Counted from the first letter of the stretch, positions 17,110-28,046 are shown. The stretch is 64,000 nt of DNA from Marinomonas fungiae (GCF_001418205.1 NZ_LIQF01000007.1:32826-96825); one strand, 5' to 3'. The notes: generated by a model not told the origin, from the letters alone. A program made the numbers and translations.

Positions 17110-18762
17110 CTAGCGATTATTTAAAATTGCGATGTAGTGATCGGTACGTCCTGTTTGATTATTGGGGGCAATTTCACGAATCTGCTGTACGCCTTCAAAA
17201 TCAGCACGAAGTGATTTTATCAGGGCATACATCATCATAAACATGATGAACGCAAACGGCAGACCAGCGGCTAGAGAGGCCGTTTGCAGTGCTTTTAAGC
17301 CACCGATCAGCAATAAAACAGCCGCGATAGCGCCTTGACCCAAGCCCCAGAAAATACGGTAGCTAGCAGGTGGGTTTTCGTTACCCATGGATACCAGCGT
17401 TGTGATTACCAACGTTCCTGAATCGGATGAGGTGATAAAGTAGGTAATGATTAAGATAACCGAAACCAGAGCGACAACGGGCGTTAACCAGCCTAGATTG
17501 AGTTGTTCAATAACGACGAACAGAGGTTTCGAAATATCTTCATTAACCGCGGCAATCACACCACCTGTACCAAAGCCACCGTCCGCAAACAGCTCCATAA
17601 ACATGCCAGTCGAACCGAACACCGACATCCATAGGAAGGTCACTAGAGTCGGCACTAGCAGAACGCCTAGACAAAATTCACGGATGGTACGACCTTTTGA
17701 TACTCGTGCGATAAACATACCGACAAACGGTGCCCAAGCAATCCACCAGCCCCAGTAGAACACCGTCCACCAACCTTGCCATTGGCCTTGTGGATCAGGA
17801 TCAACCCAAAATCCCATTGGAATGAAATTCAGGATGTAATCACCTAGGTTCGTCACAAAGAAACCTAATACAAAGACGGTTGGCCCGGCTAAGATAAATA
17901 CGGTAAGCAGTAGAATTGACAGCCACATATTCAATTCAGACAAGATCTTAATGCCTTTGCCAACCCCTGATACCGCAGAGATGGTCGCCATAATCGACAC
18001 CACGGCAATGATGATGACCTGAGAGGTTGTATCGACGTCAATGCCAAACATATAGTTCAAACCAGCATTGATCTGCCCTGAGCCAATCCCTAAGGTCGTT
18101 GCCACTCCAAACAGAGTACCGAATACCGCCAATAGATCGGCGACATGACCTCGCCAACCGAAAATCTTGTCTCCAAAAATGGGGTAGAGCGCTGAGCGGA
18201 CGGTCAACGGTAAATCGTGACGGTAGGTAAAATAGGCCAATGCCAGACCAACAATCACATAAACGCCCCAGCCATGTAGTCCCCAATGTAAAAATGTAAT
18301 CTGCATCGCAGTATTGGCTGCTGCCATGGTGTTTTCTGTGCCAGCGGCTAAAAAAGGATTACCTTGAATGTGGTAGGCCGGCTCGGCGATTGACCAAAAC
18401 AGTAAACCTACCCCCATGCCTGCGCCAAATAACATGGAGAACCAGGTGAAATAGCTAAACTCTGGGCGCTGATCATCTTTACCGAGACGAATAGAGCCGT
18501 ATTTTGAACACATGAGGTAAAACGTAAAGCCTAGAAAAATACACATGGATAACACGTAGAACCAATCTAGGTTGGACTGAATCCAGTTCTGCATGCCGGA
18601 GAAAGTGCTCGCAGCGAACTCTACATTAACTATCGTGAAAAATAGAAAAGCCAAAATGAGGCCTTTCGAGAATAGCGCCATGCTCGGATTGAGATCCTGA
18701 AACATGCCCTTATCGGCGAGTATTACGTAGTCCGTATCGGACTTATTAGACTTAGTTCCCAT
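17110..18762 (-). CDS. BCCT-family betaine/choline/carnitine transporter
   Basis: A 550-residue secondary carrier with about twelve membrane helices. It has the family signature GWWIAWAPFVGMFIARVSKG followed by RTIREF near residue 340, and the TM3 glycine run GAGMGVGLLFW, which resembles sodium-coupled betaine carriers. It probably imports a quaternary amine or sulfonium osmolyte such as glycine betaine, choline or DMSP. It stands alone on the minus strand with about 500 bp upstream. A second BCCT gene, linked to dddD, lies at 47566. Confidence 0.9.
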   Translation of the reverse strand: MGTKSNKSDTDYVILADKGMFQDLNPSMALFSKGLILAFLFFTIVNVEFAASTFSGMQNWIQSNLDWFYVLSMCIFLGFTFYLMCSKYGSIRLGKDDQRPEFSYFTWFSMLFGAGMGVGLLFWSIAEPAYHIQGNPFLAAGTENTMAAANTAMQITFLHWGLHGWGVYVIVGLALAYFTYRHDLPLTVRSALYPIFGDKIFGWRGHVADLLAVFGTLFGVATTLGIGSGQINAGLNYMFGIDVDTTSQVIIIAVVSIMATISAVSGVGKGIKILSELNMWLSILLLTVFILAGPTVFVLGFFVTNLGDYILNFIPMGFWVDPDPQGQWQGWWTVFYWGWWIAWAPFVGMFIARVSKGRTIREFCLGVLLVPTLVTFLWMSVFGSTGMFMELFADGGFGTGGVIAAVNEDISKPLFVVIEQLNLGWLTPVVALVSVILIITYFITSSDSGTLVITTLVSMGNENPPASYRIFWGLGQGAIAAVLLLIGGLKALQTASLAAGLPFAFIMFMMMYALIKSLRADFEGVQQIREIAPNNQTGRTDHYIAILNNR

Positions 18763-19216
18763 TGGTAGACCTTTATGAGTGTTCTCGATAATGACACGTT
18801 AGCGATCAATCGGGATGCCGTAAACGCCCTAAAAACTAATCTAAAACATAAGTATGTCTAATGTTAGTTTGTGCTATAAGGCTGATTTAAATGAGCTATG
18901 AAAGTATTTAGGCGTCAGAGAGAATAGGGATGTCTAAAAGAAACGAAGTTATTTACATGTAAACTATTGATTTTTAATAGTTATCTATGAGTGGCTATGG
19001 CTATAAAATTTGAGTGTCAAGCTGCCTCAAGTTTATTGAATAAAGCACTCTAAGAAGTGAACACAACTATGTATCTAATATAATTATGGCAAAAGCAGGG
19101 GGTGGCTGAGTTACATGGACGTTAGATCAGTTATCTTTCCGACGTTTCTGGGCAACTTAATCGGTTATGACTGTTTTGGTATCACGACCAAAGTATCAGC
19201 GGGAGTGGGGCTGGCA
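18763..19216. other. Intergenic region upstream of the BCCT gene
   Basis: About 450 bp of AT-rich sequence with no credible gene, riboswitch or tRNA that I can see. It must carry the BCCT promoter. The part nearest 19217 lies beyond the fds operon terminator. Confidence 0.5.
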
Positions 19217-19250
19217 TAAAAAAGCCCCTTACAAAAGTAAGAGGCTTTTA
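19217..19250 (-). terminator. Terminator of the fds operon
   Basis: The stem pairs AAAAGCCCCTTAC with GTAAGAGGCTTTT (one mismatch) around an AAAA loop. On the minus strand it is followed by a T-rich tract, 23 bp after the fdsD stop. Confidence 0.8.
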
Positions 19251-19272
19251 AGAGCTAAGTGATGATTAGAGC

Positions 19273-19506
19273 TTATGCGCTGACTTTTGCAGACAGACGC
19301 TGCGCTGCCACTAGGGCTGCTGGCTCAAACTCCTCGGTACCTTTCGCAAGTTGCTCCGCTAGGATCTTCTTCATGCGACGTGACCAGAATTTAGTGATGT
19401 GGTTTTCCACCATATCCGCGACTTCTGATTCAGTACCCGCACTCACATTGTTTTGCGCAATGTGGTTGATCATAGTTACGATGCTTTCTTCTTCAGTATG
19501 AAACAT
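19273..19506 (-). CDS. fdsD: Formate dehydrogenase delta subunit FdsD
   Basis: A 77-residue protein, last in the fds operon and 21 bp after fdsA. Its helical sequence (MINHIAQNN, FWSRRMKKIL) matches the FdsD family found with NAD-dependent molybdenum formate dehydrogenases. FdsD has no metal-binding cysteines; it is needed for maturation or stability of the FdsABG complex. Identity rests on position, length and these motifs. Confidence 0.85.
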   Translation of the reverse strand: MFHTEEESIVTMINHIAQNNVSAGTESEVADMVENHITKFWSRRMKKILAEQLAKGTEEFEPAALVAAQRLSAKVSA

Positions 19507-19527
19507 AGTTTATCTCTCAATACCTAC

Positions 19528-22401
19528 TTATTTAACCGCACTGTGTGCAGACGCTGAGCCACGTAGGAACTCGTTCTGACGCTCGTGGTTGTCTTGGAAG
19601 TTCTTCTGCCATTCAGATGGCTGAGACACTTTCTCGACTTGAACCGCCGTCACCTTGTACTCAGGACAGTTAGTTGCCCAGTCCGAGTTATTGGTCGTGA
19701 TGACGTTAGCGCCACTGCCTGGGTGGTGGAACGTTGTGTAAACCACGCCAGGTTGCATACGTTCGCTGACTCTCGCACGAAGCACGGTTTGACCTGCACG
19801 GCTGGTAATACCCAACCAATCGCCCGTCTTGATACCACGCTCTTCGGCATCGTGAGGGTGCAACTCAAGGATGTCCTCATCATGCCAAGCTTGGTTTTCT
19901 GTACGACGTGTTTGCGCGCCTACGTTGTATTGGCTCAAGATACGGCCAGTCGTTAGCAACAATGGGAAACGGCTGTTGGCACGTTCTGTTGTTGGTACGA
20001 ATTCAGTTACCGCAAATTTCGCTTTACCTTCTTCACCGATAGGGAAGCTTTCCGTGTGCATGATTGGCGAGCCCATTGGGAACTCGTCGTTACATGGCCA
20101 CTGCAAACTGCCCTGTTCTTCTAGTTTCGCGTAGCTTACGTTAGCGAAGCTTGGTGTTAGGCTAGCGATCTCATCCATGATTTCAGATGGGTGAGAGTAG
20201 CTCATTGGGTAACCCAATGCGTTCGCTAGATCTACGGTTACTTCCCAGTCTTCTTTACCAGCGATCGGTGCCATGACTTTACGTACGCGGTTGATACGAC
20301 GTTCCGCGTTAGTGAAGGTACCGTTCTTCTCTAGGAAAGTAGAGCCTGGTAGCAATACGTGAGCGAATTTCGCTGTTTCGTTCAAGAAAATATCTTGTAC
20401 GATCAAGCAATCAAGCGCTGCTAGTGCGGCTTCAACGTGTTGTGTATTCGGGTCAGACTGAGCGATGTCCTCACCTTGTACGTACATCGCACGGAACTCA
20501 CCTGACAAGGCAGCATCGAACATGTTCGGGATACGTAGACCAGGCTCGTCGTCCAGCTCAACGCCCCAAACTTTCTCGAAGCGGGCACGAGCCACGGCAT
20601 CCGATACGTGTTGGTAACCAGGTAGCTCATGTGGGAAGGAACCCATGTCACAAGAACCTTGTACGTTGTTCTGACCACGTAGAGGGTTTACACCCACGCC
20701 TTCACGACCGATGTTACCAGTTGCTAGGGCAAGGTTGGCGATACCCATTACCGTTGTTGAACCTTGGCTGTGTTCCGTTACACCTAGACCGTAGTAGATC
20801 GAAGCGTTTTTCGCAGTAGCGAACTTACGTGCAGCTTCACGTACTTTCTCCGCTTTAACGCCGGTGATCTCTTCCACGTTTTCTGGTGCATGGCGTTCAT
20901 CGATGATGAACTCGCGCCATTTCGCGTACGCTTTAGTATCACAACGAGACGCGATAAATTCTTTGTCTTCGTAACCTTCTGTCACGACAACATGTGCTAG
21001 GGCGTTGACCATAGCGACGTTTGTACCTGGACGTAATGGCAGGTGTGTCGAGTCACCAAGGTGCGGTGTGCTCAGTAGATCGATCTCACGTGGGTCTGCT
21101 ACGATCAAGCTTGCACCTTCACGCAGACGACGACGCATGAGCGAGCCGAATACTGGGTGAGCGTCGGTTGGGTTCGCACCGATAACAAGGATACAGTCAG
21201 AGAACATAACTGAGTCGAATGTTTGTGTACCGGCAGATTCACCTAGCGTTTGCTTCAGACCGTAACCGGTTGGGCTGTGACATACACGGGCACAAGTGTC
21301 AGTGTTGTTGTTACCGAATGCCGCACGGATCAGTTTCTGAACCAAGTAAGTTTCTTCGTTCGTACAACGAGACGACGTAATACCACCGATACTTTCACGG
21401 CCGTATTGCGCTTGGATGTCTTTGAGACGTTTCGCCGCAAAGCCAATGGCTTCTTCCCAGCTGACTTCTTTCCAAGGCTGGTCGATCGAATCACGGATCA
21501 TTGGCGCTTTGATACGGTCTTTGTGGGTGGCGTAACCGAACGCGAAACGACCTTTCACACAAGAGTGACCGTGGTTCGCATCACCGTTTTTCGCTGGCAC
21601 CATACGTACTAGCTTGTCGCCTTTCATTTCAGCGTTGAAAGAACAGCCGACACCACAGTAAGCACACGTTGTTGTGACGCTGTGTTCTGGTTGACCCATG
21701 TCGATGACAGAGTTTTCCATGAGGGTTGCTGTTGGACAGGCTTGCACACAGGCACCACAAGACACACACTCAGAATCAAGGAATTGCTCGTCTTGGCCCG
21801 CGGCCACTTTCGAGTCAAAACCACGACCATCGATAGTCAGTGCGAACGTACCTTGTACTTCAGAACACGCGCGTACACAGCGTGAACAAACGATACATTT
21901 GCTCGCATCGAACGTGAAGTAAGGGTTTGACTTGTCTTTTTCCGCGTGTAGGTGGTTGTTGCCTTCGAAGCCGTAACGTACTTCACGAAGACCGACTGCA
22001 CCGGCCATGTCTTGTAGCTCACAGTCACCGTTTGCTGGACAAGTTAGACAGTCTAGCGGGTGATCAGAGATGTACAGTTCCATGATATTACGACGTAGCT
22101 TAGCAAGCTTGTCGGTTTGTGTAGACACTTTCATGCCTGCATCAACAGGTGTTGTACAAGACGCAGGTGTACCGCGACGACCTTCGATTTGTACTGCACA
22201 GATACGGCAAGAGCCGAAGGCTTCTAGGTTGTCGCTGGCACATAGTTTAGGAATGTTGATGTCATACATCGCCGCAGCGCGCATAACCGACGTACCTTCT
22301 GGTACCGTGACTTCAACACCGTCGATTTCTAGCGTCACCATTTTCTCACTTAGAGAAGCTGGCGTGCCGTAATCTTTTTTAGGGTCAAAATGTTGCAACA
22401 T
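19528..22401 (-). CDS. fdsA: NAD-dependent formate dehydrogenase alpha subunit (Mo-bisMGD)
   Basis: The 957-residue catalytic subunit, which oxidises formate to CO2 in the cytoplasm. It carries an N-terminal [2Fe-2S] ferredoxin domain (Cys54, 65, 68, 82), a His/Cys3 cluster site (His114, Cys118, 121, 127), two [4Fe-4S] motifs (Cys169-179 and Cys212-222) and another at Cys246, 249, 253 and 281. The molybdopterin domain follows. The active-site residue is cysteine (ARVCHSPTGYG, about Cys374), not selenocysteine. The ATG at 22401 follows a GGAGG site inside the end of fdsB. The fdsC/fdhD sulfur-transfer chaperone is not in this window. Confidence 0.95.
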   Translation of the reverse strand: MLQHFDPKKDYGTPASLSEKMVTLEIDGVEVTVPEGTSVMRAAAMYDINIPKLCASDNLEAFGSCRICAVQIEGRRGTPASCTTPVDAGMKVSTQTDKLAKLRRNIMELYISDHPLDCLTCPANGDCELQDMAGAVGLREVRYGFEGNNHLHAEKDKSNPYFTFDASKCIVCSRCVRACSEVQGTFALTIDGRGFDSKVAAGQDEQFLDSECVSCGACVQACPTATLMENSVIDMGQPEHSVTTTCAYCGVGCSFNAEMKGDKLVRMVPAKNGDANHGHSCVKGRFAFGYATHKDRIKAPMIRDSIDQPWKEVSWEEAIGFAAKRLKDIQAQYGRESIGGITSSRCTNEETYLVQKLIRAAFGNNNTDTCARVCHSPTGYGLKQTLGESAGTQTFDSVMFSDCILVIGANPTDAHPVFGSLMRRRLREGASLIVADPREIDLLSTPHLGDSTHLPLRPGTNVAMVNALAHVVVTEGYEDKEFIASRCDTKAYAKWREFIIDERHAPENVEEITGVKAEKVREAARKFATAKNASIYYGLGVTEHSQGSTTVMGIANLALATGNIGREGVGVNPLRGQNNVQGSCDMGSFPHELPGYQHVSDAVARARFEKVWGVELDDEPGLRIPNMFDAALSGEFRAMYVQGEDIAQSDPNTQHVEAALAALDCLIVQDIFLNETAKFAHVLLPGSTFLEKNGTFTNAERRINRVRKVMAPIAGKEDWEVTVDLANALGYPMSYSHPSEIMDEIASLTPSFANVSYAKLEEQGSLQWPCNDEFPMGSPIMHTESFPIGEEGKAKFAVTEFVPTTERANSRFPLLLTTGRILSQYNVGAQTRRTENQAWHDEDILELHPHDAEERGIKTGDWLGITSRAGQTVLRARVSERMQPGVVYTTFHHPGSGANVITTNNSDWATNCPEYKVTAVQVEKVSQPSEWQKNFQDNHERQNEFLRGSASAHSAVK

Positions 22402-22403
22402 GA

Positions 22404-23978
22404 TCAGACCTCCTTCGCTTGGGTCGCTGAAGCTGCATTCTTAACGAAGTCCTCAGTAAAGTGTTTCATGGCACTTTGGACTGGGAATGGCGTCATACCG
22501 CCCATGGCACAAAGAGAACCGTCTAACATGGTTTCACACAGATCAGACAAAAGTTCCATATTGGCATCGACGTTTTGGCCTGCGCGAATACGGTCGATTA
22601 CTTCGACGCCGCGAGTTGAACCAATACGGCAAGGTGTACACTTACCACAAGACTCAGCAACACAGAATTCCATTGAGAAGCGTGCTTGCTCGCTCATGTC
22701 TACTGTGTCGTCAAACATCACTACACCACCGTGACCAAGCACGGCTTCTTTTTGGCTAAACTCTTCGTAACCTAGAGGTGTATCCCACTGGCTTTCTGGT
22801 AGGTAAGCACCCAATGGGCCACCCACCTGAACCGCACGAAGAGGACGACCGCTGCGCGTACCGCCACCGAATTCGAACATCAATTCTTTGAGAGTTGGAC
22901 CGAACGCAAGTTCCACCAAACCACCAAATTTCACGTTACCGGCTACTTGGAAAGGCAGCGTACCGCGTGAGCGGCCCACACCTACGTCCGCGTACGCTTT
23001 AGCACCCTTATCAAGGATGAATGGTACCGCAGCAAGCGATAGAACGTTGTTCACAACCGTCGGTTGACCGAACAAACCAACGATCGCTGGCAATGGTGGC
23101 TTCGCACGTACTAGACCGCGCTTACCTTCTAAACTTTCTAGTAGTGACGTTTCTTCACCACAGATGTAGGCACCAGCACCCATACGCACTTCAAGATCGA
23201 AGTGTTTACCACTACCTTGGATGTCCGCACCCAATAGGTTGTTGTCGTAAGCGGTTTGGATCGCGCTGTTCAAGTTTTCAATTGATAGCGGGTATTCAGA
23301 ACGGCAGTAGATGTAACCTTGGGTCGCACCAACCGCTAGGCCAGCGATGGTCATGCCTTCGATCAGCATGAATGGGTCACATTCCATCACCAAACGGTCA
23401 GCGAAGGTACCTGAGTCACCTTCGTCGGCGTTACAAACGATGTACTTTTGATTTTTTGGTGATGGCACATCCAGTACGGTTTGCCACTTGATGCCGGTAG
23501 GGAAGGCTGCGCCACCACGGCCACGTAGGCCAGATTCTTTCACTGCATCAACGATTTCTTGTGATGACAGTTGGATCGCGTTCGCTAGACCTTTGAAGCC
23601 ATCTTTGGCTTTGTAGTCCTCTAGAGAAAGTGGATCGTTAATACCAATACGAGAGAACGTGAAGCGTTCTTGGCGTTTTAGGTAAGGAATTTCTTCTACT
23701 AAGCCAACTGCAAGGGGGTGATCGACATTACCTTTGTAGAACTCAGCAGCGAACAAAGACTCGATATCGCCTTCTTTCACTGGACCAAAGCCGTAACGAC
23801 CTGCGTCCGTGTCGACTTCGACCAAAGTTTCTAGCCAGTAAAGTCCGCGCGTACCGTTACGACGTACTTCAACGTCAACTTTGTGCTCTTCCGCAACGAT
23901 CTCAATCAAACGGGCGATGCGGTCTGCACCACGCGCTTTAGCGGTTGTATCAGAAGGAACGTGAATGCGAAACGTCAT
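22404..23978 (-). CDS. fdsB: NAD-dependent formate dehydrogenase beta subunit (NuoF-like)
   Basis: The 524-residue diaphorase subunit that passes electrons from the FdsA clusters through FMN to NAD+. An N-terminal thioredoxin-like segment (1-110) is fused to a NuoF-type domain. That domain shows the NADH-binding GLRGRGGAAFPTGIKW and the FMN-binding GAGAYICGEETSLLESLEGK. Near the C-terminus, ESCGKCTPCRIG provides the cysteines of a [4Fe-4S] cluster. Its start codon overlaps the fdsG stop in a TAATG junction, implying coupled translation. Confidence 0.95.
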   Translation of the reverse strand: MTFRIHVPSDTTAKARGADRIARLIEIVAEEHKVDVEVRRNGTRGLYWLETLVEVDTDAGRYGFGPVKEGDIESLFAAEFYKGNVDHPLAVGLVEEIPYLKRQERFTFSRIGINDPLSLEDYKAKDGFKGLANAIQLSSQEIVDAVKESGLRGRGGAAFPTGIKWQTVLDVPSPKNQKYIVCNADEGDSGTFADRLVMECDPFMLIEGMTIAGLAVGATQGYIYCRSEYPLSIENLNSAIQTAYDNNLLGADIQGSGKHFDLEVRMGAGAYICGEETSLLESLEGKRGLVRAKPPLPAIVGLFGQPTVVNNVLSLAAVPFILDKGAKAYADVGVGRSRGTLPFQVAGNVKFGGLVELAFGPTLKELMFEFGGGTRSGRPLRAVQVGGPLGAYLPESQWDTPLGYEEFSQKEAVLGHGGVVMFDDTVDMSEQARFSMEFCVAESCGKCTPCRIGSTRGVEVIDRIRAGQNVDANMELLSDLCETMLDGSLCAMGGMTPFPVQSAMKHFTEDFVKNAASATQAKEV

Positions 23979-24475
23979 TACAGAATCTCCACTCGATCGG
24001 TTTTAAGGCTTTCCACTAGCTCGTCGAAGCGTGCTGCGTCAACGTCTGCGTGAATGTCATTGCCAACACGAATAGATGGACCGCAAGAACAGTTACCTAA
24101 GCAGTAAACTGGCTCTAGGGTGATGTTGCGGTCTGGTGTTGTCTGGTGGTAATCCACACCCAGCGCTGCTTTCGCGTGAGCCTCAAGTGCACGAGCACCT
24201 TGTGATTGACATGCTTCAGCACGGCAAATTTCAACCACATGGCGACCTGGTTGATGCGTGCGGAAATGGTGATAAAAACTGATCACACCATGTACTTCTG
24301 CGCGGGTCAATTTCAACGCCTGAGCAATCAGGGAAACAGCCTCGTCAGGGATGTATGAAAAGCGATCCTGAATTGCGTGCAGAATCGGTAGCAGAGCTCC
24401 TGGCTTCGACTTGAGCTCATCGATGATGGCTTGGGCAGTCACTGGCTCCCATGCAACTGCTTTCAATGTAGTCAT
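23978..24475 (-). CDS. fdsG: NAD-dependent formate dehydrogenase gamma subunit (NuoE-like)
   Basis: A 165-residue NuoE-like protein binding one [2Fe-2S] cluster through Cys84, Cys89, Cys125 and Cys129. The thioredoxin-like fold is preceded by a helical bundle. It is the first gene of fdsGBAD and has a strong AGGAGG ribosome site. FdsG pairs with FdsB to form the NADH-reducing module. Confidence 0.94.
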   Translation of the reverse strand: MTTLKAVAWEPVTAQAIIDELKSKPGALLPILHAIQDRFSYIPDEAVSLIAQALKLTRAEVHGVISFYHHFRTHQPGRHVVEICRAEACQSQGARALEAHAKAALGVDYHQTTPDRNITLEPVYCLGNCSCGPSIRVGNDIHADVDAARFDELVESLKTDRVEIL

Positions 24476-25040
24476 TGTATTTCCTCCTGTCGCCCAGCTA
24501 CAAAGTTGCTTTCGTAATCTGGCGGAAATGTTGCTTATTATTGTAGCGGTTAATATGCGTTAAGGCAGTGTAGTTGAGTTGTGAGATTCCTGCGATTCAC
24601 AATTCCAAAGCTATTAACGCTGTCAAGAGTTTAAAACTGGTGCGCACCTTAGCACAGCTCAATTATTGTCATTTATCTTATTGCGACACTAATTGAGTGC
24701 TTTGAGGCATACCCTTTTGTAATTTTTAAACATGTGAGAATTGTTCAAATTTCAAGCAAAGCAATGCGCAGAATCACTTTTTAGCGAAAAAAAACGCCTC
24801 TCTTTCTCCTTCGTATCAAAAAAAGTTATAGCTGACATAAAAAAGTCATGAAAAAACAAAAAATCGTCGTTATCACGACCGGGGCTGACGCTTGTGTGCA
24901 AGATTAGTGCGTTTAGCTGGTTTCTAATTGCATACGCCCAAATATGGGTGATAGTCCACATAAGTATCATGAATGGCACTATTGTAGGGCAAAAATATAA
25001 ATACGGCTAAAACTCGGACAAGAATAAGTACGGCATCATT
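24476..25040. other. Divergent promoter region between fdsG and pntA
   Basis: This 565-bp AT-rich gap carries the promoters of two divergent redox operons. I see no credible gene, no recognisable molybdenum-cofactor riboswitch and no sigma-54 element. Confidence 0.5.
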
Positions 25041-26606
25041 ATGAAGATTGGAATACCGAAAGAGATAGAAGACGGCGAGCTGCGGGTGGCCATGACCCCG
25101 GCAGTCGCTGAAAGGGTCAAACAGCTAGGCTTCGATTTAGTGATTGAGAGTGGTGCAGGTGAAGCCGCGTCTTACTCTGATGAAGCATACATCGCAGCAG
25201 GCGTTGAAGTGACCAGCGATACCAAGTCGCTATGGCACAATTCAGACATCCTGATTAAAGTGCGTCCACCGATTGAACACCCAGAGCTAGGCTTTTATGG
25301 CATTGAGCTACTAGGTAAAGATCAGACGCTAATTAGTACCCTCTATCCTGCGCAAAACTCAGTGAAGCTTAATCAGCTAGCTGAACGAGGCACGAATGCG
25401 GTGGCGTTAGATGCCGTTCCACGTATTTCTCGTGCACAGAAGATGGACGTGTTGAGCTCGATGGCAAACATCGCCGGCTACCGTGCGGTAGTCGAGGCAG
25501 CACAACACTTTGGACGTTTCTTCACGGGCCAAATTACCGCTGCGGGTAAAGTACCCCCTGCAAAAGTATTGGTTATCGGTGCCGGTGTAGCGGGTTTGGC
25601 TGCCATCGGTGCTGCGAAGAGCATGGGGGCGATCGTTCGTGCGTTCGACACGCGTCCAGAAGTAAAAGAACAAGTAGAAAGTATGGATGCTGAATTCCTT
25701 GTTCTAGATTTCAAAGATGAAGATGGTAGCGGTGAAGGCGGTTACGCCAAAGTAATGAGCCCTGAGTTCATTGCGGCGGAAATGGCCCTATTCGCAGAAC
25801 AAGCGAAAGACGTTGATATCATCATCACGACAGCCCTAATTCCAGGTAAGCCTGCACCAGAATTGATCACCGAAGAAATGGTTCGCTCTATGAAACCAGG
25901 CAGTGTGATCGTTGATTTGGCGGCAGAGACGGGTGGTAACTGTAAACTGACTCAAGCCAATGAGATCGTGCAAAAGCACGGCGTGACTTTGATCGGTTAC
26001 ACCAACCTACCAAGTCGTATGGCGGCGCAATCTAGCCAATTGTTCGCAACCAACATTTACCACCTACTAACAGAGTTGTGCCCTAACAAAGATGGTCAGA
26101 TTGATCTGAACATGGAAGACGAAGTGATTCGTGGCGCAACGGTTGTGAAACAAGGCAACATCACTTGGCCACCACCAGCACCACGTCTGTCTGCTGCGCC
26201 TAAGAGTGATGTAAGTGAGCCTTTGCCGGAGGCAAAAACAGCCAAGAAAGAAGAGAAGAAACCAAGTGCGTTTGGTTTCCTCATCCCAGTCTTCATTGTT
26301 GGTGCATTACTAATGGGTGTAGGTAGCGTAGCGCCTGCCGAGTTTATGGGACACTTGACCGTCTTTGTATTGTCGTGCTTTGTCGGTTATATGGTGGTTT
26401 GGGGAGTTAGCCACTCTCTGCACACGCCACTAATGAGTGTTACCAATGCCATCAGTAGTATCATCGTGGTCGGTGCTTTGACACAGATCTCGAACGATAG
26501 TCCGATCGTTGCGATACTGGCTGCTCTGGCAATCTTTATTACCAGCATTAACATCGTCGGCGGCTTTGCCGTGACGCATCGTATGCTGAAAATGTTCCGT
26601 AAGTAG
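25041..26606 (+). CDS. pntA: NAD(P) transhydrogenase subunit alpha
   Basis: The 521-residue alpha subunit of the proton-translocating transhydrogenase, which uses proton motive force to make NADPH from NADH. An AlaDH/PNT N-terminal domain and NAD-binding Rossmann motif ([18 protein letters not shown] near residue 178) make up domain I. A charged linker near 385-410 leads to C-terminal membrane helices. This is the fused E. coli-type form, not the split PntAA/PntAB form. It is first in pntAB. Confidence 0.95.
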   Translation: MKIGIPKEIEDGELRVAMTPAVAERVKQLGFDLVIESGAGEAASYSDEAYIAAGVEVTSDTKSLWHNSDILIKVRPPIEHPELGFYGIELLGKDQTLISTLYPAQNSVKLNQLAERGTNAVALDAVPRISRAQKMDVLSSMANIAGYRAVVEAAQHFGRFFTGQITAAGKVPPAKVLVIGAGVAGLAAIGAAKSMGAIVRAFDTRPEVKEQVESMDAEFLVLDFKDEDGSGEGGYAKVMSPEFIAAEMALFAEQAKDVDIIITTALIPGKPAPELITEEMVRSMKPGSVIVDLAAETGGNCKLTQANEIVQKHGVTLIGYTNLPSRMAAQSSQLFATNIYHLLTELCPNKDGQIDLNMEDEVIRGATVVKQGNITWPPPAPRLSAAPKSDVSEPLPEAKTAKKEEKKPSAFGFLIPVFIVGALLMGVGSVAPAEFMGHLTVFVLSCFVGYMVVWGVSHSLHTPLMSVTNAISSIIVVGALTQISNDSPIVAILAALAIFITSINIVGGFAVTHRMLKMFRK

Positions 26607-26615
26607 GAGACGACA

Positions 26616-28025
26616 ATGAACTTTGGAGTAATGACGGCTGCCTACATCGGAGCCAGCGCCTTATTTATCATGGCACTGGGTGGCTTGAGCCACCAAGAAA
26701 GCGCGCGCCGCGGTAACATCTACGGCATCCTAGGCATGGGTCTAGCGATGGCGGTTACCATCATCGGTGCGGTAACAGATAACTACGGCCTACTATTGTT
26801 AGGTCTAGTACCGGGTGGTGTGATCGGTTACATCCTAGCGAAACGTGTAGAAATGACATCGATGCCAGAATTGGTGGCGATCCTACACAGCTTGGTAGGT
26901 TTAGCGGCAGTATTTGTAGGCTTTGCCAACGCGTTAGGTCACGGTGAATCCGCTTCTGTTGTAGCGCAGCGTATCCATGACGTAGAAACGTCTCTAGGTA
27001 TCTTTATCGGTGCGGTAACCTTCACGGGTTCTTTGATTGCTTACTTGAAGTTAAGCGGCAAAGTATCGGGTAACCCACTGCAACTACCTGGTCGTCACAT
27101 GATCAACCTTGCGATCGTATTAGTGTCCTTGTACCTAATCGTTCAATTCGCAGCGGTAGGCGCAGCGGATGGTATGGTTTACCTATACATCATCACTATC
27201 CTAGCGTTGGTATTCGGTGCTCACCTAGTCGTAGCGATCGGTGGTGCGGACATGCCAGTCGTCGTGTCAATGCTGAACTCATACTCTGGTTGGGCCGCTG
27301 CGGCAATGGGCTTCATGCTAGGTAACGACCTACTAATCGTAGTCGGTGCCCTAGTAGGTAGCTCGGGTGCGATCCTGTCTTACATCATGTGTCGTGCGAT
27401 GAACCGTAAATTCTTGAACGTTATCCTTGGTGGTATCGGTACTAAGAAGAAAAAATCTTCTCCAGCAGCGGGTGCAGCGGTAGAAGAGCAAGGCGAAATC
27501 GTTGAGATTCAGTCTGAAGAAGCAGCACACATGCTTGAGTCAGCGAAAGAAGTCATGATCATCCCAGGTTACGGTATGGCGGTGGCGCAAGCTCAGCACA
27601 CGGTATTCGAGATCACTAAGAAACTTCGTGAAAAAGGCGTTAACGTGCGCTTCGGTATTCACCCAGTTGCGGGTCGTATGCCAGGTCACATGAACGTATT
27701 GCTAGCAGAGGCAAAAGTACCATACGACATCGTGTACGAAATGGACGAAATCAACGATGATTTCCCTAAAGTAGACGTGTCGGTTGTGATCGGTGCTAAC
27801 GACATCGTTAACCCTGCAGCGAACGAAGTAGAAGACAGCCCAATTGCTGGTATGCCAGTACTTGAGCCTTGGAAAGGTAAGCACACAATCGTACTGAAAC
27901 GTGGTATGAGCCGTGGTTACGCCGGTGTAGAAAACCCACTGTTCTTCAAAGACAACACACGTATGTTGTTCGGCGATGCGAAACAAACGGTTGATGCACT
28001 GTTGAAGCATTTGTCAGCTGACTAA
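26616..28025 (+). CDS. pntB: NAD(P) transhydrogenase subunit beta
   Basis: The 469-residue beta subunit, with about nine membrane helices (1-270) and a cytoplasmic NADP(H)-binding domain III. Domain III carries [14 protein letters not shown] near residue 318, the [21 protein letters not shown] block and [10 protein letters not shown]. It starts 9 bp after pntA with an AGGAG site and forms the proton channel with PntA. Confidence 0.95.
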   Translation: MNFGVMTAAYIGASALFIMALGGLSHQESARRGNIYGILGMGLAMAVTIIGAVTDNYGLLLLGLVPGGVIGYILAKRVEMTSMPELVAILHSLVGLAAVFVGFANALGHGESASVVAQRIHDVETSLGIFIGAVTFTGSLIAYLKLSGKVSGNPLQLPGRHMINLAIVLVSLYLIVQFAAVGAADGMVYLYIITILALVFGAHLVVAIGGADMPVVVSMLNSYSGWAAAAMGFMLGNDLLIVVGALVGSSGAILSYIMCRAMNRKFLNVILGGIGTKKKKSSPAAGAAVEEQGEIVEIQSEEAAHMLESAKEVMIIPGYGMAVAQAQHTVFEITKKLREKGVNVRFGIHPVAGRMPGHMNVLLAEAKVPYDIVYEMDEINDDFPKVDVSVVIGANDIVNPAANEVEDSPIAGMPVLEPWKGKHTIVLKRGMSRGYAGVENPLFFKDNTRMLFGDAKQTVDALLKHLSAD

Positions 28026-28046
28026 TGAATTAGCTGGCGATAAAAA

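Noticed and set aside
18763-19216. Possible riboswitch or small RNA before the BCCT gene
   Set aside because: I could not find a glycine-riboswitch core or any stable, ordered stem set here.
20424-20819. Long frames opposite fdsA and fdsB
   Set aside because: They mirror the codon bias of the real genes and have basic, low-information sequences without starts that make sense.
24752-24979. Open frame of 75 codons in the fds-pnt gap
   Set aside because: AT-rich, no ribosome site, no family features; probably chance.
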